The notes under the pieces were generated by a model. It was not told the DNA's origin. It did no database searches and saw only the letters and a list, made by a program, of their open reading frames with translations. From NCBI RefSeq assembly GCF_039729015.1, contig NZ_CP155792.1:1884001-1948000 (forward strand): a DNA stretch of 64,000 nucleotides, written 5' to 3'. The stretch is from Blastococcus sp. HT6-30. Lineage in GTDB: Bacteria; Actinomycetota; Actinomycetes; Mycobacteriales; Geodermatophilaceae. Positions 1-8,133 of this stretch are shown piece after piece. The position numbers were made by a program, and so were the translations under genes. Numbering within the stretch: the stretch's first letter is position 1; every line of letters begins with the position of its first letter.

Positions 1-97
1 TGGTCGCGACGATCTGCCGCTGGGCGGTGTCGTGGACCTTGAGGACGGGGCCGGTGCCGGGCAGGGTCGGCAGCAGCGGAGCGGGCCAGGAGAGCAC
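1..97 (-). CDS. mshC: MshC (cysteine:GlcN-Ins ligase), N-terminus only
   Basis: First 32 residues of L-cysteine:1D-myo-inositol 2-amino-2-deoxy-alpha-D-glucopyranoside ligase, the enzyme that joins cysteine to GlcN-Ins in mycothiol synthesis; the gene runs off the left edge. The reading frame starts with GTG and gives MLSWPAPLLPTLPGTG followed by a DTA motif, the conserved N-terminal pattern of actinobacterial MshC. The nucleotide-binding HIGH-type motif lies beyond the edge and cannot be checked. A TAGGCT hexamer six bases before the GTG suggests a leaderless transcript. The next minus-strand genes at 1.05-4.08 kb match the order seen next to mshC in mycobacteria, which supports the call despite the short length. 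Confidence 0.8.
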   Translation of the reverse strand, partial: MLSWPAPLLPTLPGTGPVLKVHDTAQRQIVAT

Positions 98-103
98 GGC
101 ACG

Positions 104-109
104 AGCCTA
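104..109 (-). promoter_or_regulatory. -10 hexamer of a leaderless mshC promoter
   Basis: TAGGCT on the minus strand fits the actinobacterial TANNNT -10 consensus and ends six bases before the mshC GTG, leaving no room for a ribosome binding site. No convincing -35 is visible. Inference from spacing and consensus only. Confidence 0.45.
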
Positions 110-206
110 GAGGCGAGGTCCGACGACGCTGCCCCGCCGGTCCGTGCCGGTCATCACGTCGGAGAGCGCGCCGCCGGTCCCCCACCGGGCGGGGCGAGGA
201 GGAGCG

Positions 207-923
207 ATGGAGCTCGACGAGTACCTGCCGGCCCTGCGTCGGGCGGACGCCCGGTTCGCCGACGCCGCGGCGGAGGCGGTGCTGGCCTCCGGCTGGGGCG
301 CCCGGGTGCCGGGCTGCCCGGAGTGGACGCTGGCCGACCTGGTCTGGCACCTGGCCGAGGTGCAGCACTTCTGGGCCTGGGTGGTGCGCACCCGCGCGGC
401 GGACCGGTCGGCCTACGTGCACCCGCGCCGGCGCCCGGACGACGAGCTGCTGGGCTACGGCAGCGCGCGGAGCGCCGCGCTGGAGGCGGCGCTGGCCGGG
501 GCCGGCCCGGACGAGCGGGTGTGGACGTGGGCGCCGCAGCAGGACGTCGCCTTCGTCCTGCGCCGGCAGCTGCAGGAGGCGACCGTGCACACCGCGGACG
601 TCGAGCAGGTCCGCGGGGACGTCCGGCCGATCCCCGCGGCGGTGGGCCTGGACGGGCTGGACGAGTGGCTGGAGGTCATGGTGCCCGCGGCCCTGCCCGA
701 CGGCCCGCCGGAGAACGCGCACCCGGTGGTGTTCCACGCCGTGGACGCCGACGCGGAGCGGACACTGTTCCCCGGCACGGCGCCGTTCCCGATCGCGGCG
801 CTCACGGGCACGGCCGGCGACCTGCTGCTCGCGGTCTGGCGCCGGGTGCCGCTCGAGGTCCTCACCGTGGACGGCGACGGCCTGCAGGCCGCCGCGATGA
901 TCGGCCTCGCCGACCTCGAGTAA
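207..923 (+). CDS. maleylpyruvate isomerase family mycothiol-dependent protein (DinB-like)
   Basis: 238 residues. The fold is the DinB/MDMPI four-helix metal-binding type: WHLAEVQHFW near residue 50 and RRQLQEATVHTADVE near residue 125 sit where family members carry the metal-binding histidines, followed by a C-terminal SCP2-like domain. Family members use mycothiol or act as uncharacterised metal-dependent hydrolases; the substrate here is unknown. The ATG was chosen because GAGGAGGAG lies just before it; an in-frame upstream GTG has no such site. It is divergent from the mycothiol biosynthesis gene mshC, which fits mycothiol use but does not prove it. Confidence 0.75.
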   Translation: MELDEYLPALRRADARFADAAAEAVLASGWGARVPGCPEWTLADLVWHLAEVQHFWAWVVRTRAADRSAYVHPRRRPDDELLGYGSARSAALEAALAGAGPDERVWTWAPQQDVAFVLRRQLQEATVHTADVEQVRGDVRPIPAAVGLDGLDEWLEVMVPAALPDGPPENAHPVVFHAVDADAERTLFPGTAPFPIAALTGTAGDLLLAVWRRVPLEVLTVDGDGLQAAAMIGLADLE

Positions 924-1053
924 CACCGGAAGCCATCCCGCGACGGCGACGGGCCTTCCGCGGAATCAGATGACGCCGTGGCGGTCGGACCCTCGCCGGT
1001 CGGCGGGGATGTCGTCGGTCTCCTGGCCGCGGTCGGAGCCCGGAGGGCGACAG

Positions 1054-1803
1054 TCAGAACGGCGGCCAGGGCAGGGCGGGCCACTCGCCGCTCGGCTCGG
1101 GGTGGCGGCCGCTGCGCAGCAGATCGGTGACCCGTCGCTGGGTGCAGCGCACCTCGGTGCGGGTCAGGTGCTCGTGCAGCTGCTCTCCGAGCCCGTCGCG
1201 CAGGTCGTCGGCCAGCCGCTCCAGGACGGCCAGCGCCTCGGCGGGCAGCGGCTCGCCGGCCCAGCGCCACAGCAGCGTCCGCAGCTTCGGGTCGACGGAG
1301 AAGCAGATGCCGTGGTCGACGCCGTACACGTGGCCGTCGGGCATCGGGATGATGTGCCCGCCCTTGCGGTCGGCGTTGTTGACCACGGCGTCGAAGATCG
1401 CCATGCGGCGCAGCGCGGGGTCGTCCCGGCGCACGAACGCGGCCAGGTCGACATCCGGGTCGCCGTCCATCCACAGCTGGACCATGCCGGGGCCGAACGG
1501 GCCCTCCCGCAGCACCGTGGGCGGCACGACGTGCCAGCCGGTCGCCTCCGACACCAGGTACGCGGAGATCTCCCGGCCGGCGAGGGTGCCGTCGGGGAAG
1601 TCCCACAGCGGCCGCTCCCCGGCGACGGGCTTGTAGACGCACTCCGCGGCGAGGGTGTCGGTGCGGATGGCGCCGACGAGCGTCACGTTGGACGCGTCCA
1701 CCATCCGGCCCTCGACGTCGATGACGCCCTCGGTGAGCAGCCGGTGGACCTCGGCGTCGTCGGCGGGCGGGCGGAGACCGGGGTCGGCGGGCTGCTCGCT
1801 CAT
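1054..1803 (-). CDS. SCO1664 family protein (PI3/4-kinase-like fold)
   Basis: 249 residues, a conserved actinobacterial family of unknown function that sits beside mshC. The segment AIFDAVVNNADRKGG near residue 145 followed by GVDHGICF resembles the catalytic and metal-binding loops of the phosphatidylinositol 3/4-kinase-like fold, so an ATP-dependent activity is plausible but unproven. The ATG start was chosen because the upstream in-frame extension is the antisense of the DUF3090 gene. It follows that gene by 14 bases, so both are probably co-transcribed. The order phosphatase, DUF3090, this gene, mshC corresponds to Rv2135c, Rv2134c, Rv2133c, Rv2130c in Mycobacterium tuberculosis (from memory of that locus). 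Confidence 0.75.
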   Translation of the reverse strand: MSEQPADPGLRPPADDAEVHRLLTEGVIDVEGRMVDASNVTLVGAIRTDTLAAECVYKPVAGERPLWDFPDGTLAGREISAYLVSEATGWHVVPPTVLREGPFGPGMVQLWMDGDPDVDLAAFVRRDDPALRRMAIFDAVVNNADRKGGHIIPMPDGHVYGVDHGICFSVDPKLRTLLWRWAGEPLPAEALAVLERLADDLRDGLGEQLHEHLTRTEVRCTQRRVTDLLRSGRHPEPSGEWPALPWPPF

Positions 1804-1817
1804 CGAGGCGTCGCCGC

Positions 1818-2369
1818 TCAGCGGCGGTAGCCGTTCTGCCGCGGGCACACGTGCCCGACCGGGTCGAGCGGCAGCGAGCACAGCGGGCACGACGGGCGGC
1901 CGGCCGCGACCACCCGGAGGGCGCGGGCCACGAAAGCGCGCGCGGCCATCGGCGTGATCGTCACCCGCAACGCGTCGGGGCCCTCGTCGCTGTCGGAGAG
2001 GATGGCGTCCTCGTCGATGGGCTCCTCGCCGGCGGCGACGGCCTCCACCACGACCGCCTCGGCGGCGCCGTCCCAGGCCAGGCCCATGGCGGCGACCCGG
2101 AACTCCTCCTCGACCGGCGCCGTCAGCGGCTCCAGGTCGTCGACGTCGGCCTCGGCCGGGATCACCGAGTCGGCCCGGTTGCTGACCTCGTCGAGCAGCT
2201 CGTTCATCCGGTCGGCCAAGACCTGCACCTGGGTCTTCTCCAGCGCCACGCTGACCGTGCGGCCGGTGTCGTCGGTGGCCTGCAGGTAGAAGGTGCGGTC
2301 CCCGGGCTGCCCCACCGTTCCTGCGACGAACCGGCTGGGGCGATCGAATTGATGGACCTGGCGGGACAC
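1818..2369 (-). CDS. DUF3090 family protein
   Basis: 183 residues starting at GTG. The N-terminus (MSRQVHQFDRPSRFVAGTVG) and the acidic middle are typical of the DUF3090 family, found across actinobacteria next to the SCO1664-family gene and a histidine phosphatase. The C-terminus has CPLC, then HVCPRQNG, which looks like a small zinc-binding knuckle. Function is unknown. It is probably co-transcribed with the downstream gene 14 bases away. The family match is from conserved length, N-terminus and gene order. Confidence 0.8.
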   Translation of the reverse strand: MSRQVHQFDRPSRFVAGTVGQPGDRTFYLQATDDTGRTVSVALEKTQVQVLADRMNELLDEVSNRADSVIPAEADVDDLEPLTAPVEEEFRVAAMGLAWDGAAEAVVVEAVAAGEEPIDEDAILSDSDEGPDALRVTITPMAARAFVARALRVVAAGRPSCPLCSLPLDPVGHVCPRQNGYRR

Positions 2370-2451
2370 GCACCCAGGTTACGCGGGGGCGCCGACGACC
2401 TGCCGGGACGACCTGCCGGGACGACCCGCGGGCGACGGCGACCCCGACGGC

Positions 2452-3150
2452 TCAGGTGGGGGCGCCGGCCCCGCCGCCCACCACGGCGTCGGAGGACGCC
2501 TTGCGCCGGCGGCCCTTGCGCGGTTGCGGGATCAGGGCCGAGACGTCGCCCCCGGTGTCGTTGATCCGCGCGACGAACGGCCGGGTGTCGGTGTAGGACA
2601 CCACGGAGATCGACGCCGGGTCGACGACGATCCGCTGGAAGGAGTCCAGGTGCATGCCGAGCGCGTCGGCCAGGATCGCCTTGATGACGTCGCCGTGGCT
2701 GCAGACCAGCCACACCGCGTCGGCGCCGAGCCGGGCGTTCCACTCGCGCACCGCGGCCACGGCGCGGGACTGGGTCTGGGCGAGCCCCTCCCCCTCGGGC
2801 CCGGGGAACACGGCTGCGGACGGGTGCTGCTGCACGACCTTCCACAGCGGTTCCTTGACCAGCTCCTTGATGCTGCGGCCGGTCCAGTCGCCGTAGCGGG
2901 CCTCGCCCAGCCGGTCGTCGGTCGCCAGCTCGAGCTGCCGATCGGCCAGGACAGCGCCCGCCGTCTGCTGGCAGCGCTCCAGGGGGCTGCTGACGACGGC
3001 GGCCAGCGGTACCTTCGCCAGCCGCTCCGACACCGCCTGCACCTGCGCCTGGCCGGTGTCGTCCAGCTGCACCCCCGGCGTCCAGCCGGCCAGCACGCCC
3101 CCGGCGTTGGCGGTCGTCCGGCCGTGCCGCAAGAGGATGACGGTGGTCAC
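2452..3150 (-). CDS. histidine phosphatase family protein (MSMEG_4193 type)
   Basis: 232 residues. LLRHGRTTAN at residues 6-15 contains the RHG motif whose histidine is phosphorylated in this superfamily, EARYGDWTG carries the acid/base region, and VCSHGDVIKAIL near residue 155 holds the second catalytic histidine. A basic tail (RKGRRRK) follows the domain. The GTG start directly precedes VILLRHG, and a TAGGCT hexamer seven bases upstream suggests a leaderless transcript. Substrate is unknown; members of this subgroup are annotated phosphomutase-like or phosphatase. Position between DUF3090 and uppP matches the conserved actinobacterial locus. Confidence 0.85.
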   Translation of the reverse strand: MTTVILLRHGRTTANAGGVLAGWTPGVQLDDTGQAQVQAVSERLAKVPLAAVVSSPLERCQQTAGAVLADRQLELATDDRLGEARYGDWTGRSIKELVKEPLWKVVQQHPSAAVFPGPEGEGLAQTQSRAVAAVREWNARLGADAVWLVCSHGDVIKAILADALGMHLDSFQRIVVDPASISVVSYTDTRPFVARINDTGGDVSALIPQPRKGRRRKASSDAVVGGGAGAPT

Positions 3151-3157
3151 GGGGCCG

Positions 3158-3163
3158 AGCCTA
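3158..3163 (-). promoter_or_regulatory. -10 hexamer of a leaderless promoter for the histidine phosphatase
   Basis: TAGGCT on the minus strand, seven bases before the GTG. Same arrangement as before mshC. Inference from consensus and spacing. Confidence 0.45.
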
Positions 3164-3217
3164 GGCGGTCGCGGGAGTCGACCCGCTGGTCGGCGGAACC
3201 CCGCCGCGCGCCTGACC

Positions 3218-4084
3218 TCAGCGCGGGACCGGCGGAGAGGTGATCTCCGTCGAACCCACCGGGTCGAGCACACCGGTGAGGACGAGCACGAGGATGAGCA
3301 CCCCGAGCACGATCCGGTAGACGACGAACGGCACGTAGCTGCCGCGGTCGAGGTAGCGCAGCAACCAGGCGATGACGACGAGGCCGACGCCGAAGGCGAG
3401 CACCGTCGCGAGGATCGTCGGCCCCCAGGCCACCTCCGCACCGGCGACCTCACCGCTGAGCGCCTCGTACACCTGGAAGAAGCCCGCGCCCAGCACCGCC
3501 GGAACGGCCAGCAGGAACGAGTAGCGGGCCGCCGCCGACCGGCTGTAGCCGAGGAAGAGACCGGCGGTGATGGTGCCGCCGGAGCGGGAGACGCCGGGGA
3601 TCAGCGCCATCGCCTGGGCGAACCCGAAGGCGATGCCGTGCCCGACGGTCAGCTCCCGGAGCTCGCGCTGCTTGGCGCCGACACGGTCGGCCCAGAACAG
3701 GACGAGCGAGAAGAGGATCAGCGCGACGGCGACGATCCGCAGGTCCCGCAGCGTCGTCTCGATCGAGTCCTGGAACAGCAGGCCCAGGACGACGATCGGC
3801 AGCGTGCCGACGATGATCAGCCAGCCCATGCGGGCGTCGGGATCACCCTTCCGGCGGCCGCCGAGGGAGGCGACCCAGGCGGTGATGATCCGCCAGATGT
3901 CGTGCCGGAAGTACAGCAGGACGGCGGCCTCGGTGCCGATCTGGGTGATGGCGGTGAACGCCGCGCCGGGGTCGTCCCAGCCGAAGGCCTCCCCCACCAC
4001 GCGCAGGTGGGCGCTGGAGGAGATCGGCAGGAACTCGGTCAGCCCCTGGACGAGGCCGAGGACGACCGCCTCGATCCATCCCAC
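3218..4084 (-). CDS. uppP: undecaprenyl-diphosphatase UppP
   Basis: 288 residues, an integral membrane enzyme that converts undecaprenyl pyrophosphate to the monophosphate so the lipid carrier can be reused for peptidoglycan and wall polymers. The N-terminal GLVQGLTEFLPISSSAHL near residues 11-28 and PGVSRSGGTI near residue 165 are the two BacA/UppP signature motifs with the catalytic Glu, Ser and Arg. About eight hydrophobic segments span the protein. The start at the GTG before GWIEAVVLG was preferred because a run of six G lies eight bases upstream; a GTG nine bases earlier is possible. Loss of function or overexpression changes bacitracin tolerance in other bacteria. Confidence 0.92.
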   Translation of the reverse strand: MGWIEAVVLGLVQGLTEFLPISSSAHLRVVGEAFGWDDPGAAFTAITQIGTEAAVLLYFRHDIWRIITAWVASLGGRRKGDPDARMGWLIIVGTLPIVVLGLLFQDSIETTLRDLRIVAVALILFSLVLFWADRVGAKQRELRELTVGHGIAFGFAQAMALIPGVSRSGGTITAGLFLGYSRSAAARYSFLLAVPAVLGAGFFQVYEALSGEVAGAEVAWGPTILATVLAFGVGLVVIAWLLRYLDRGSYVPFVVYRIVLGVLILVLVLTGVLDPVGSTEITSPPVPR

Positions 4085-4232
4085 CGTCAGCACCCCCCGG
4101 TGGACGGGCGGGCGGCCGGACGGGAGCAGGAGCGTTCGGGCACGGGTGCTGACCCTAGGTGCCGGCCGGGGGCGGCCGGGCGCGCCGCACCGGAGGTCCG
4201 GGTGCTCCCGGGTGCGGGCCGGGCGGCGGCGG

Positions 4233-4238
4233 TAGGTT
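4233..4238 (+). promoter_or_regulatory. -10 hexamer of a leaderless promoter for the aldo/keto reductase
   Basis: TAGGTT ends eight bases before the GTG; the intervening sequence has no Shine-Dalgarno-like run. Consistent with leaderless transcription of the reductase-helicase pair. Confidence 0.45.
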
Positions 4239-4246
4239 GGCCGGTC

Positions 4247-5227
4247 GTGGAGCAACGGGCGTTGGGACGCAGCGGTCTGGTCGTGTCCCGGCTCGCGCTG
4301 GGCACGATGACGTGGGGCGGGGACACCGACGAGGACGAAGCAGCCATGCAGCTGACGGCGTTCGTCGACGCCGGCGGCACGCTGGTCGACACCGCCGACG
4401 TCTACCGCGACGGGGAGAGCGAGCGGGTCCTGGGTCACCTGCTGGCCGACGTCGTCCCGCGATCCGACGTCGTCGTCGCCACGAAGGCCGTCGGGCGCAC
4501 CGGGCCGGGGCCGATGGGCCGCGGCGCCTCCCGCGGGCACCTCATCTCCGCGCTGGACGCCTCCCTGGAGCGCCTCGGCCTGGACTACGTGGATCTCTGG
4601 CAGCTGCAGGCCTGGGACGAGACGACGCCGCTGGAGGAGACCCTCGCCGCCTGCGACGTCGCCGTCTCCTCGGGCCGGGTGCGCTACGTCGGCATCAGCA
4701 ACTTCACCGGCTGGCAGACCGCCCAGGCCGCGACCTGGCAGCGGGCGTGGCCGGGCCGCACGCCGCTGGTGAGCACCCAGGTGGAGTACTCACTGCTGCA
4801 GCGCGGGGTCGAGCGGGAGGTCGTGCCCGCGGCGGAGTCGCTGGGCCTGGGCGTGCTGGCGTGGTCGCCGCTGGGCCGCGGGCTCCTGACCGGCAAGTAC
4901 CGGCACAGCACCCCCTCGGAGTCCCGTGGTGCCGCGCCGCAGTGGCAGGGATTCATCGACGGGCTCCGGTCGTCGAAATCCGACCGCATCGTGGAGGCGG
5001 TCATCACCGCCGCCGAGGGCCTGGGCACCAGCCCGCTGGCCGTGGCGCTGGCCTGGGTGCGCGATCGGCCGGGAGTGGTCGCCCCGGTGGTCGGCGCCCG
5101 CACCGCCCAGCAGCTGCAGGCCTCGCTCGACGCCGACGGCGTCCGGCTGCCCGCCGCGATCCGCACGGCGCTCGAGGACGTCTCCGCGCCGCCCTTCAGC
5201 TATCCCGAGCGACGGTCGCACCGGTGA
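4247..5227 (+). CDS. aldo/keto reductase
   Basis: 326 residues, (beta/alpha)8 NADPH-dependent oxidoreductase. Tetrad residues visible are D48 and Y53 (in VDTADVYRDG) and K80 (in VVATKAVG). The position normally held by the catalytic histidine in a motif such as DLYQLH reads LWQLQ, so Q121 replaces it. C-terminal VVGARTAQQLQ matches the NADP-binding segment. Substrate is unknown. The GTG start is set by the leaderless-type promoter and by the conserved RALGRSGLVVS N-terminus. The stop overlaps the start of the helicase gene (GTGA), indicating translational coupling, although no functional link is obvious. Confidence 0.85.
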   Translation: MEQRALGRSGLVVSRLALGTMTWGGDTDEDEAAMQLTAFVDAGGTLVDTADVYRDGESERVLGHLLADVVPRSDVVVATKAVGRTGPGPMGRGASRGHLISALDASLERLGLDYVDLWQLQAWDETTPLEETLAACDVAVSSGRVRYVGISNFTGWQTAQAATWQRAWPGRTPLVSTQVEYSLLQRGVEREVVPAAESLGLGVLAWSPLGRGLLTGKYRHSTPSESRGAAPQWQGFIDGLRSSKSDRIVEAVITAAEGLGTSPLAVALAWVRDRPGVVAPVVGARTAQQLQASLDADGVRLPAAIRTALEDVSAPPFSYPERRSHR

Positions 5228-7185
5228 CGGCCGACCCGACCACCCCCGGCCCGGACCTGGTCTTCGCGGCCTTCTGCACCGCCGGGCTGTGGCCCGGCCT
5301 GGGCAAGCGGACGGCGGCGGAGCTCCCGGCCGCGGGCATCACCGGCCCCGACGACGTCACCGCCGACCGGCTGATGAAGCTGCCGCGGGTGGGCCGCCAG
5401 CGGGCCGAGCGGTTGTTCTCCAGCTTCCTCGCCGCCGCGCCCACGTACGAGGTGGTGCAGATGCTGGTGACGGCAGGGCTGCCCGCCAAGCTGGCCGCCG
5501 GCGTCGCCGACGGGCTGGGACCCGACGCCGCGCGGCGGCTGCGCGACGATCCCTGGGCGCTGCTCGGGCTGCCCGGCGTGACGCTCGGGGACGCCGACCG
5601 GCTGGCCATCGCCGTCCTCGCGGGGGCCGACCGGCAGGACGCCCGCCGCGGCCGGGCCATCGTCGGGCTGACGCTGCGGACCGCGACCCGCGACGGGCAC
5701 ACCGTCCTGCCGATCGACCTGGTCGTGGCGGCGCTGCGCGCCGAGGGCATCGGCGACCCCGCCGCGGCGGTGGTGGCGGCCGTCGACTCCGGCGAAGTCC
5801 TCGAGCACGAGCCTCCCGAGCCCGAGTTCGATGAGGACCGGGTGGGCGGGGCGGACGGCGCAGCGCCGGACCCATCGCTGCGCACGCTCTCGCTGGCCCG
5901 GTTCGGCATGGCCGAGGAGGCCGTGGCCGAGGGCGTCGCCCGGCTGGCGGCCGCGGCGGAGCGGATCGCCGATCCGGCGTCGGTGCGCTCGGTCGCCAAG
6001 GGGCTGGACGAGGCGCAGAAGCAGGCCGTGGCGCAGGTGCTCTCGGCCGGGGTCAGCCTGCTCACCGGTGGGCCCGGCACCGGCAAGAGCCGCACCGTCG
6101 CGGCGGTGGTCAAGCTGCTGCAGGCCAAGGGCACCGACGTCGCGCTGGCCGCGCCCACCGGCCGGGCCGCCAAGCGCCTGGAGGAGCTGACCGACCACCC
6201 CGCGGTCACGGTGCACCGGCTGCTCGGCGCCCAGGGCGCCTCCGGTGGCTTCTCCCGCAACGAGGAGTGGCCGCTGGACGCCGACGTCGTGGTGGTCGAC
6301 GAGGCCTCGATGCTCGACGTCGAGCTGACCGCGGCGCTGCTGGAGGCGTGCCCGGACGGCACGCACCTGCTGCTGGTCGGCGACCCGGCGCAGCTGCCCT
6401 CGATCGGGCCGGGGCACGTGCTCGGCGACCTCATCGACTCCGGCGTCGTGCCGGTGACCGAGCTGACCACCCTGTACCGCCAGGCGGAGGGCGGGGCGAT
6501 CGCCCGGCTGGCCTCGGCGGTGCGCAGCGGCGAGCTCCCACCCGTGGACTCCCCCGACCGCGAGGTGGTGGTTGTCCCCGCCACCGGCAGCGCCGAGGCC
6601 TCGCGGCGGGTGGTGCAGCTGGTCACCGACTCCATCCCCCGGGCGCTGGGCATCGAGCCGGCCGCGGTGCAGGTGGTCACCCCCGTGCACCGCGGCCCGG
6701 CCGGCACCATCGAGCTGAACAAGGCGCTCAAGGCGAGGCTCAACCCCGGTGACGGCGCGGTCTTCGGCTTCGACCCCGGCGACCGCGTGGTCGCGACCGC
6801 CAACCACCTCGACCTGGAGCCCACCGGGTTCGCCAACGGCGAGGTCGGCGTGGTCACCGGAACCGGCGAGGGGTCGCTGAACGTGGACTTCAGCTCCGGG
6901 CCGGTCACGGTCAACGGCCAGGCGCTGTTCGACCTGCGGCACGGCTGGGCCATCACCGTGCACCGGGCGCAGGGCTCGGAGTGGCCGGGCGTCGTGGTCG
7001 TACTGCCGCCCGAGGCCGGCGGGATGCTGTCCCGCCCGCTGGTCTACACCGCCCTCACCCGGGCGCAGCGGCACCTGTCGGTCGTGCACGCCAGCGGTGC
7101 GGCCCTGGCCCGGGCCGTCCGCGACGTGGACGTGCGTCCGCGCCGCACCCGGCTGGCGGAGCTGCTGCGCGAGATCGCCGGGTGA
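5224..7185 (+). CDS. recD2: RecD2-type ATP-dependent DNA helicase
   Basis: 653 residues, superfamily 1B 5'-3' DNA helicase of the RecBC-independent RecD2 group. Residues 1-260 contain helix-hairpin-helix repeats (for example KLPRVGRQRAERLF, GLPGVTLGDADRL). Walker A is GGPGTGKS at 282-289, Walker B is VVVVDEASMLD around 355-365, motif III is GDPAQLPSIGPG, and motif VI is YTALTRAQRHLSV near the C-terminus. RecD2 proteins act in replication fork maintenance and repair. The GTG start overlaps the reductase stop by four bases. It is shorter than many RecD2 proteins (often above 700 residues), mainly in the N-terminal part. Confidence 0.88.
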   Translation: MTADPTTPGPDLVFAAFCTAGLWPGLGKRTAAELPAAGITGPDDVTADRLMKLPRVGRQRAERLFSSFLAAAPTYEVVQMLVTAGLPAKLAAGVADGLGPDAARRLRDDPWALLGLPGVTLGDADRLAIAVLAGADRQDARRGRAIVGLTLRTATRDGHTVLPIDLVVAALRAEGIGDPAAAVVAAVDSGEVLEHEPPEPEFDEDRVGGADGAAPDPSLRTLSLARFGMAEEAVAEGVARLAAAAERIADPASVRSVAKGLDEAQKQAVAQVLSAGVSLLTGGPGTGKSRTVAAVVKLLQAKGTDVALAAPTGRAAKRLEELTDHPAVTVHRLLGAQGASGGFSRNEEWPLDADVVVVDEASMLDVELTAALLEACPDGTHLLLVGDPAQLPSIGPGHVLGDLIDSGVVPVTELTTLYRQAEGGAIARLASAVRSGELPPVDSPDREVVVVPATGSAEASRRVVQLVTDSIPRALGIEPAAVQVVTPVHRGPAGTIELNKALKARLNPGDGAVFGFDPGDRVVATANHLDLEPTGFANGEVGVVTGTGEGSLNVDFSSGPVTVNGQALFDLRHGWAITVHRAQGSEWPGVVVVLPPEAGGMLSRPLVYTALTRAQRHLSVVHASGAALARAVRDVDVRPRRTRLAELLREIAG

Positions 7186-7364
7186 GCTGGGGCTCCGGAG
7201 GGCCGGCGCCGCCCGGGTAGCGCAGAGGACCTGCACGACGGCGTCGTCGCGCCCGGGACGCGGTGCCGCCGCTGCAGCGGCATGCCGGCCACGCGCGCCC
7301 ATCGCTCGGCGGCGGCCTGCACCTGCGCGTCGGAGACGGCCGGGCCGTCCGCGTCGCTGCTCAT
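7186..7364 (-). pseudogene. possible frameshifted small gene of unknown function
   Basis: From an ATG, about 38 codons with strong G/C at third positions read MSSDADGPAVSDAQVQAAA then ERWARVAGMPLQRRHRVPG. After that this frame loses coding character, while another frame continues plausibly as RDDAVVQVLCATRAAPAL. This suggests one frameshift in a small gene convergent with the helicase gene. No family is recognised. It could also be chance, because its 3' part reaches the helicase stop codon. Confidence 0.25.
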
Positions 7365-7466
7365 CCGCCCCACCCTCCCCGGGATCCGCCGCCCGCTCTC
7401 ACCGGTCGGCGGACCCGGGGCGGGCCGGAGCCGGGAATCCACCGGCCGGCGGACCGTCGCGGCGGG

Positions 7467-7739
7467 TCAGGTGAGGACGTCGTCCTCGTCGACGGGCACG
7501 TCGGCGTCCTGCTCCAGGACGTCGGCGTCGTCGGCCTCGCGGTAGCCGATCGGCCCGCGGGGCGTGCCGGCCTCACCCGGTCGGGCGGCCAGCTGCTGCT
7601 CCAACGCGTCGGCCTCCGGAACGTCGCCGGCAGGAGATGTCGCCTCCCCGGCGCGGCCGGGGGCGGGCGGATCCAGGAGCGCCTCCTGCTCCGCGCGGTC
7701 GGCGTCGGGCACGTCGCTCGAGATACCGGGCTCGGTCAC
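7467..7739 (-). CDS. small acidic protein (DUF5709-like)
   Basis: 90 residues, strongly acidic, no signal peptide or membrane span. It contains the repeated motif DALEQ / DVLEQ followed by ADVPVDEDDVL at the C-terminus, resembling small actinobacterial proteins of the DUF5709 type. Function is unknown. The GTG start follows an AGGGAGG ribosome binding site. Divergent from the small DUF5703 gene. Confidence 0.6.
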   Translation of the reverse strand: MTEPGISSDVPDADRAEQEALLDPPAPGRAGEATSPAGDVPEADALEQQLAARPGEAGTPRGPIGYREADDADVLEQDADVPVDEDDVLT

Positions 7740-7834
7740 GTCGTCCTCCCTGAGAAGCGGGTGCGGTCGCCCCCATCGTGCCGTCCACCGGGCGACCCGG
7801 CAGAGCGGGGAGGTGTGAGGGAGACGACGAAGCC

Positions 7835-7863
7835 GTGACCGGACCGCCAATGGCAGGCACAAT
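7835..7863 (+). promoter_or_regulatory. -35/-10 promoter of the DUF5703 gene
   Basis: GTGACC and CACAAT separated by 17 bases, with the ATG seven bases after the -10. This predicts a leaderless transcript and was used to choose the start codon. Inference from spacing. Confidence 0.35.
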
Positions 7864-7870
7864 CGAGGTG

Positions 7871-8074
7871 ATGGACACGCCCGGGGACTACGAGTTCGCG
7901 CCGCTGCGGATCCCGCCGGGCACGTCCCGGTCCGCGGCGGCGACCATGCTGAGCCTGCAGTCCGACGTCGGCGGCTGGGAGCTCGCGCGCCTGCAGCTGC
8001 ACGCCGACGGCACCCGCAAGGTCATCCTGCGGCGCCGCGCGCGGCTGTCCTACCTGCCCAAGCCGGTCATCTAG
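7871..8074 (+). CDS. DUF5703 family protein
   Basis: 67 residues. The pattern YEFAPLRIPPGTSR, then GGWELARLQLHADGTRKVILRRR, is characteristic of the small actinobacterial DUF5703 family, whose function is unknown. The protein is basic and lacks a membrane segment. The ATG was chosen from the promoter spacing; in-frame GTG at 7835 or ATG at 7850 would give a slightly longer product but neither has a better ribosome binding site. Confidence 0.65.
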   Translation: MDTPGDYEFAPLRIPPGTSRSAAATMLSLQSDVGGWELARLQLHADGTRKVILRRRARLSYLPKPVI

Positions 8075-8133
8075 CGCCAGGCGCCGGCGGCGCACGGCGG
8101 CGGGGATCCGGGTCGCGGCGTCGCCGGGCCCGG

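Noticed and set aside
5200-7302. Long minus-strand open frames opposite the RecD2 helicase gene
   Set aside because: They mirror the helicase gene; the sense strand has all helicase motifs in order, and the antisense products are low-complexity Arg/Gly/Gln-rich.
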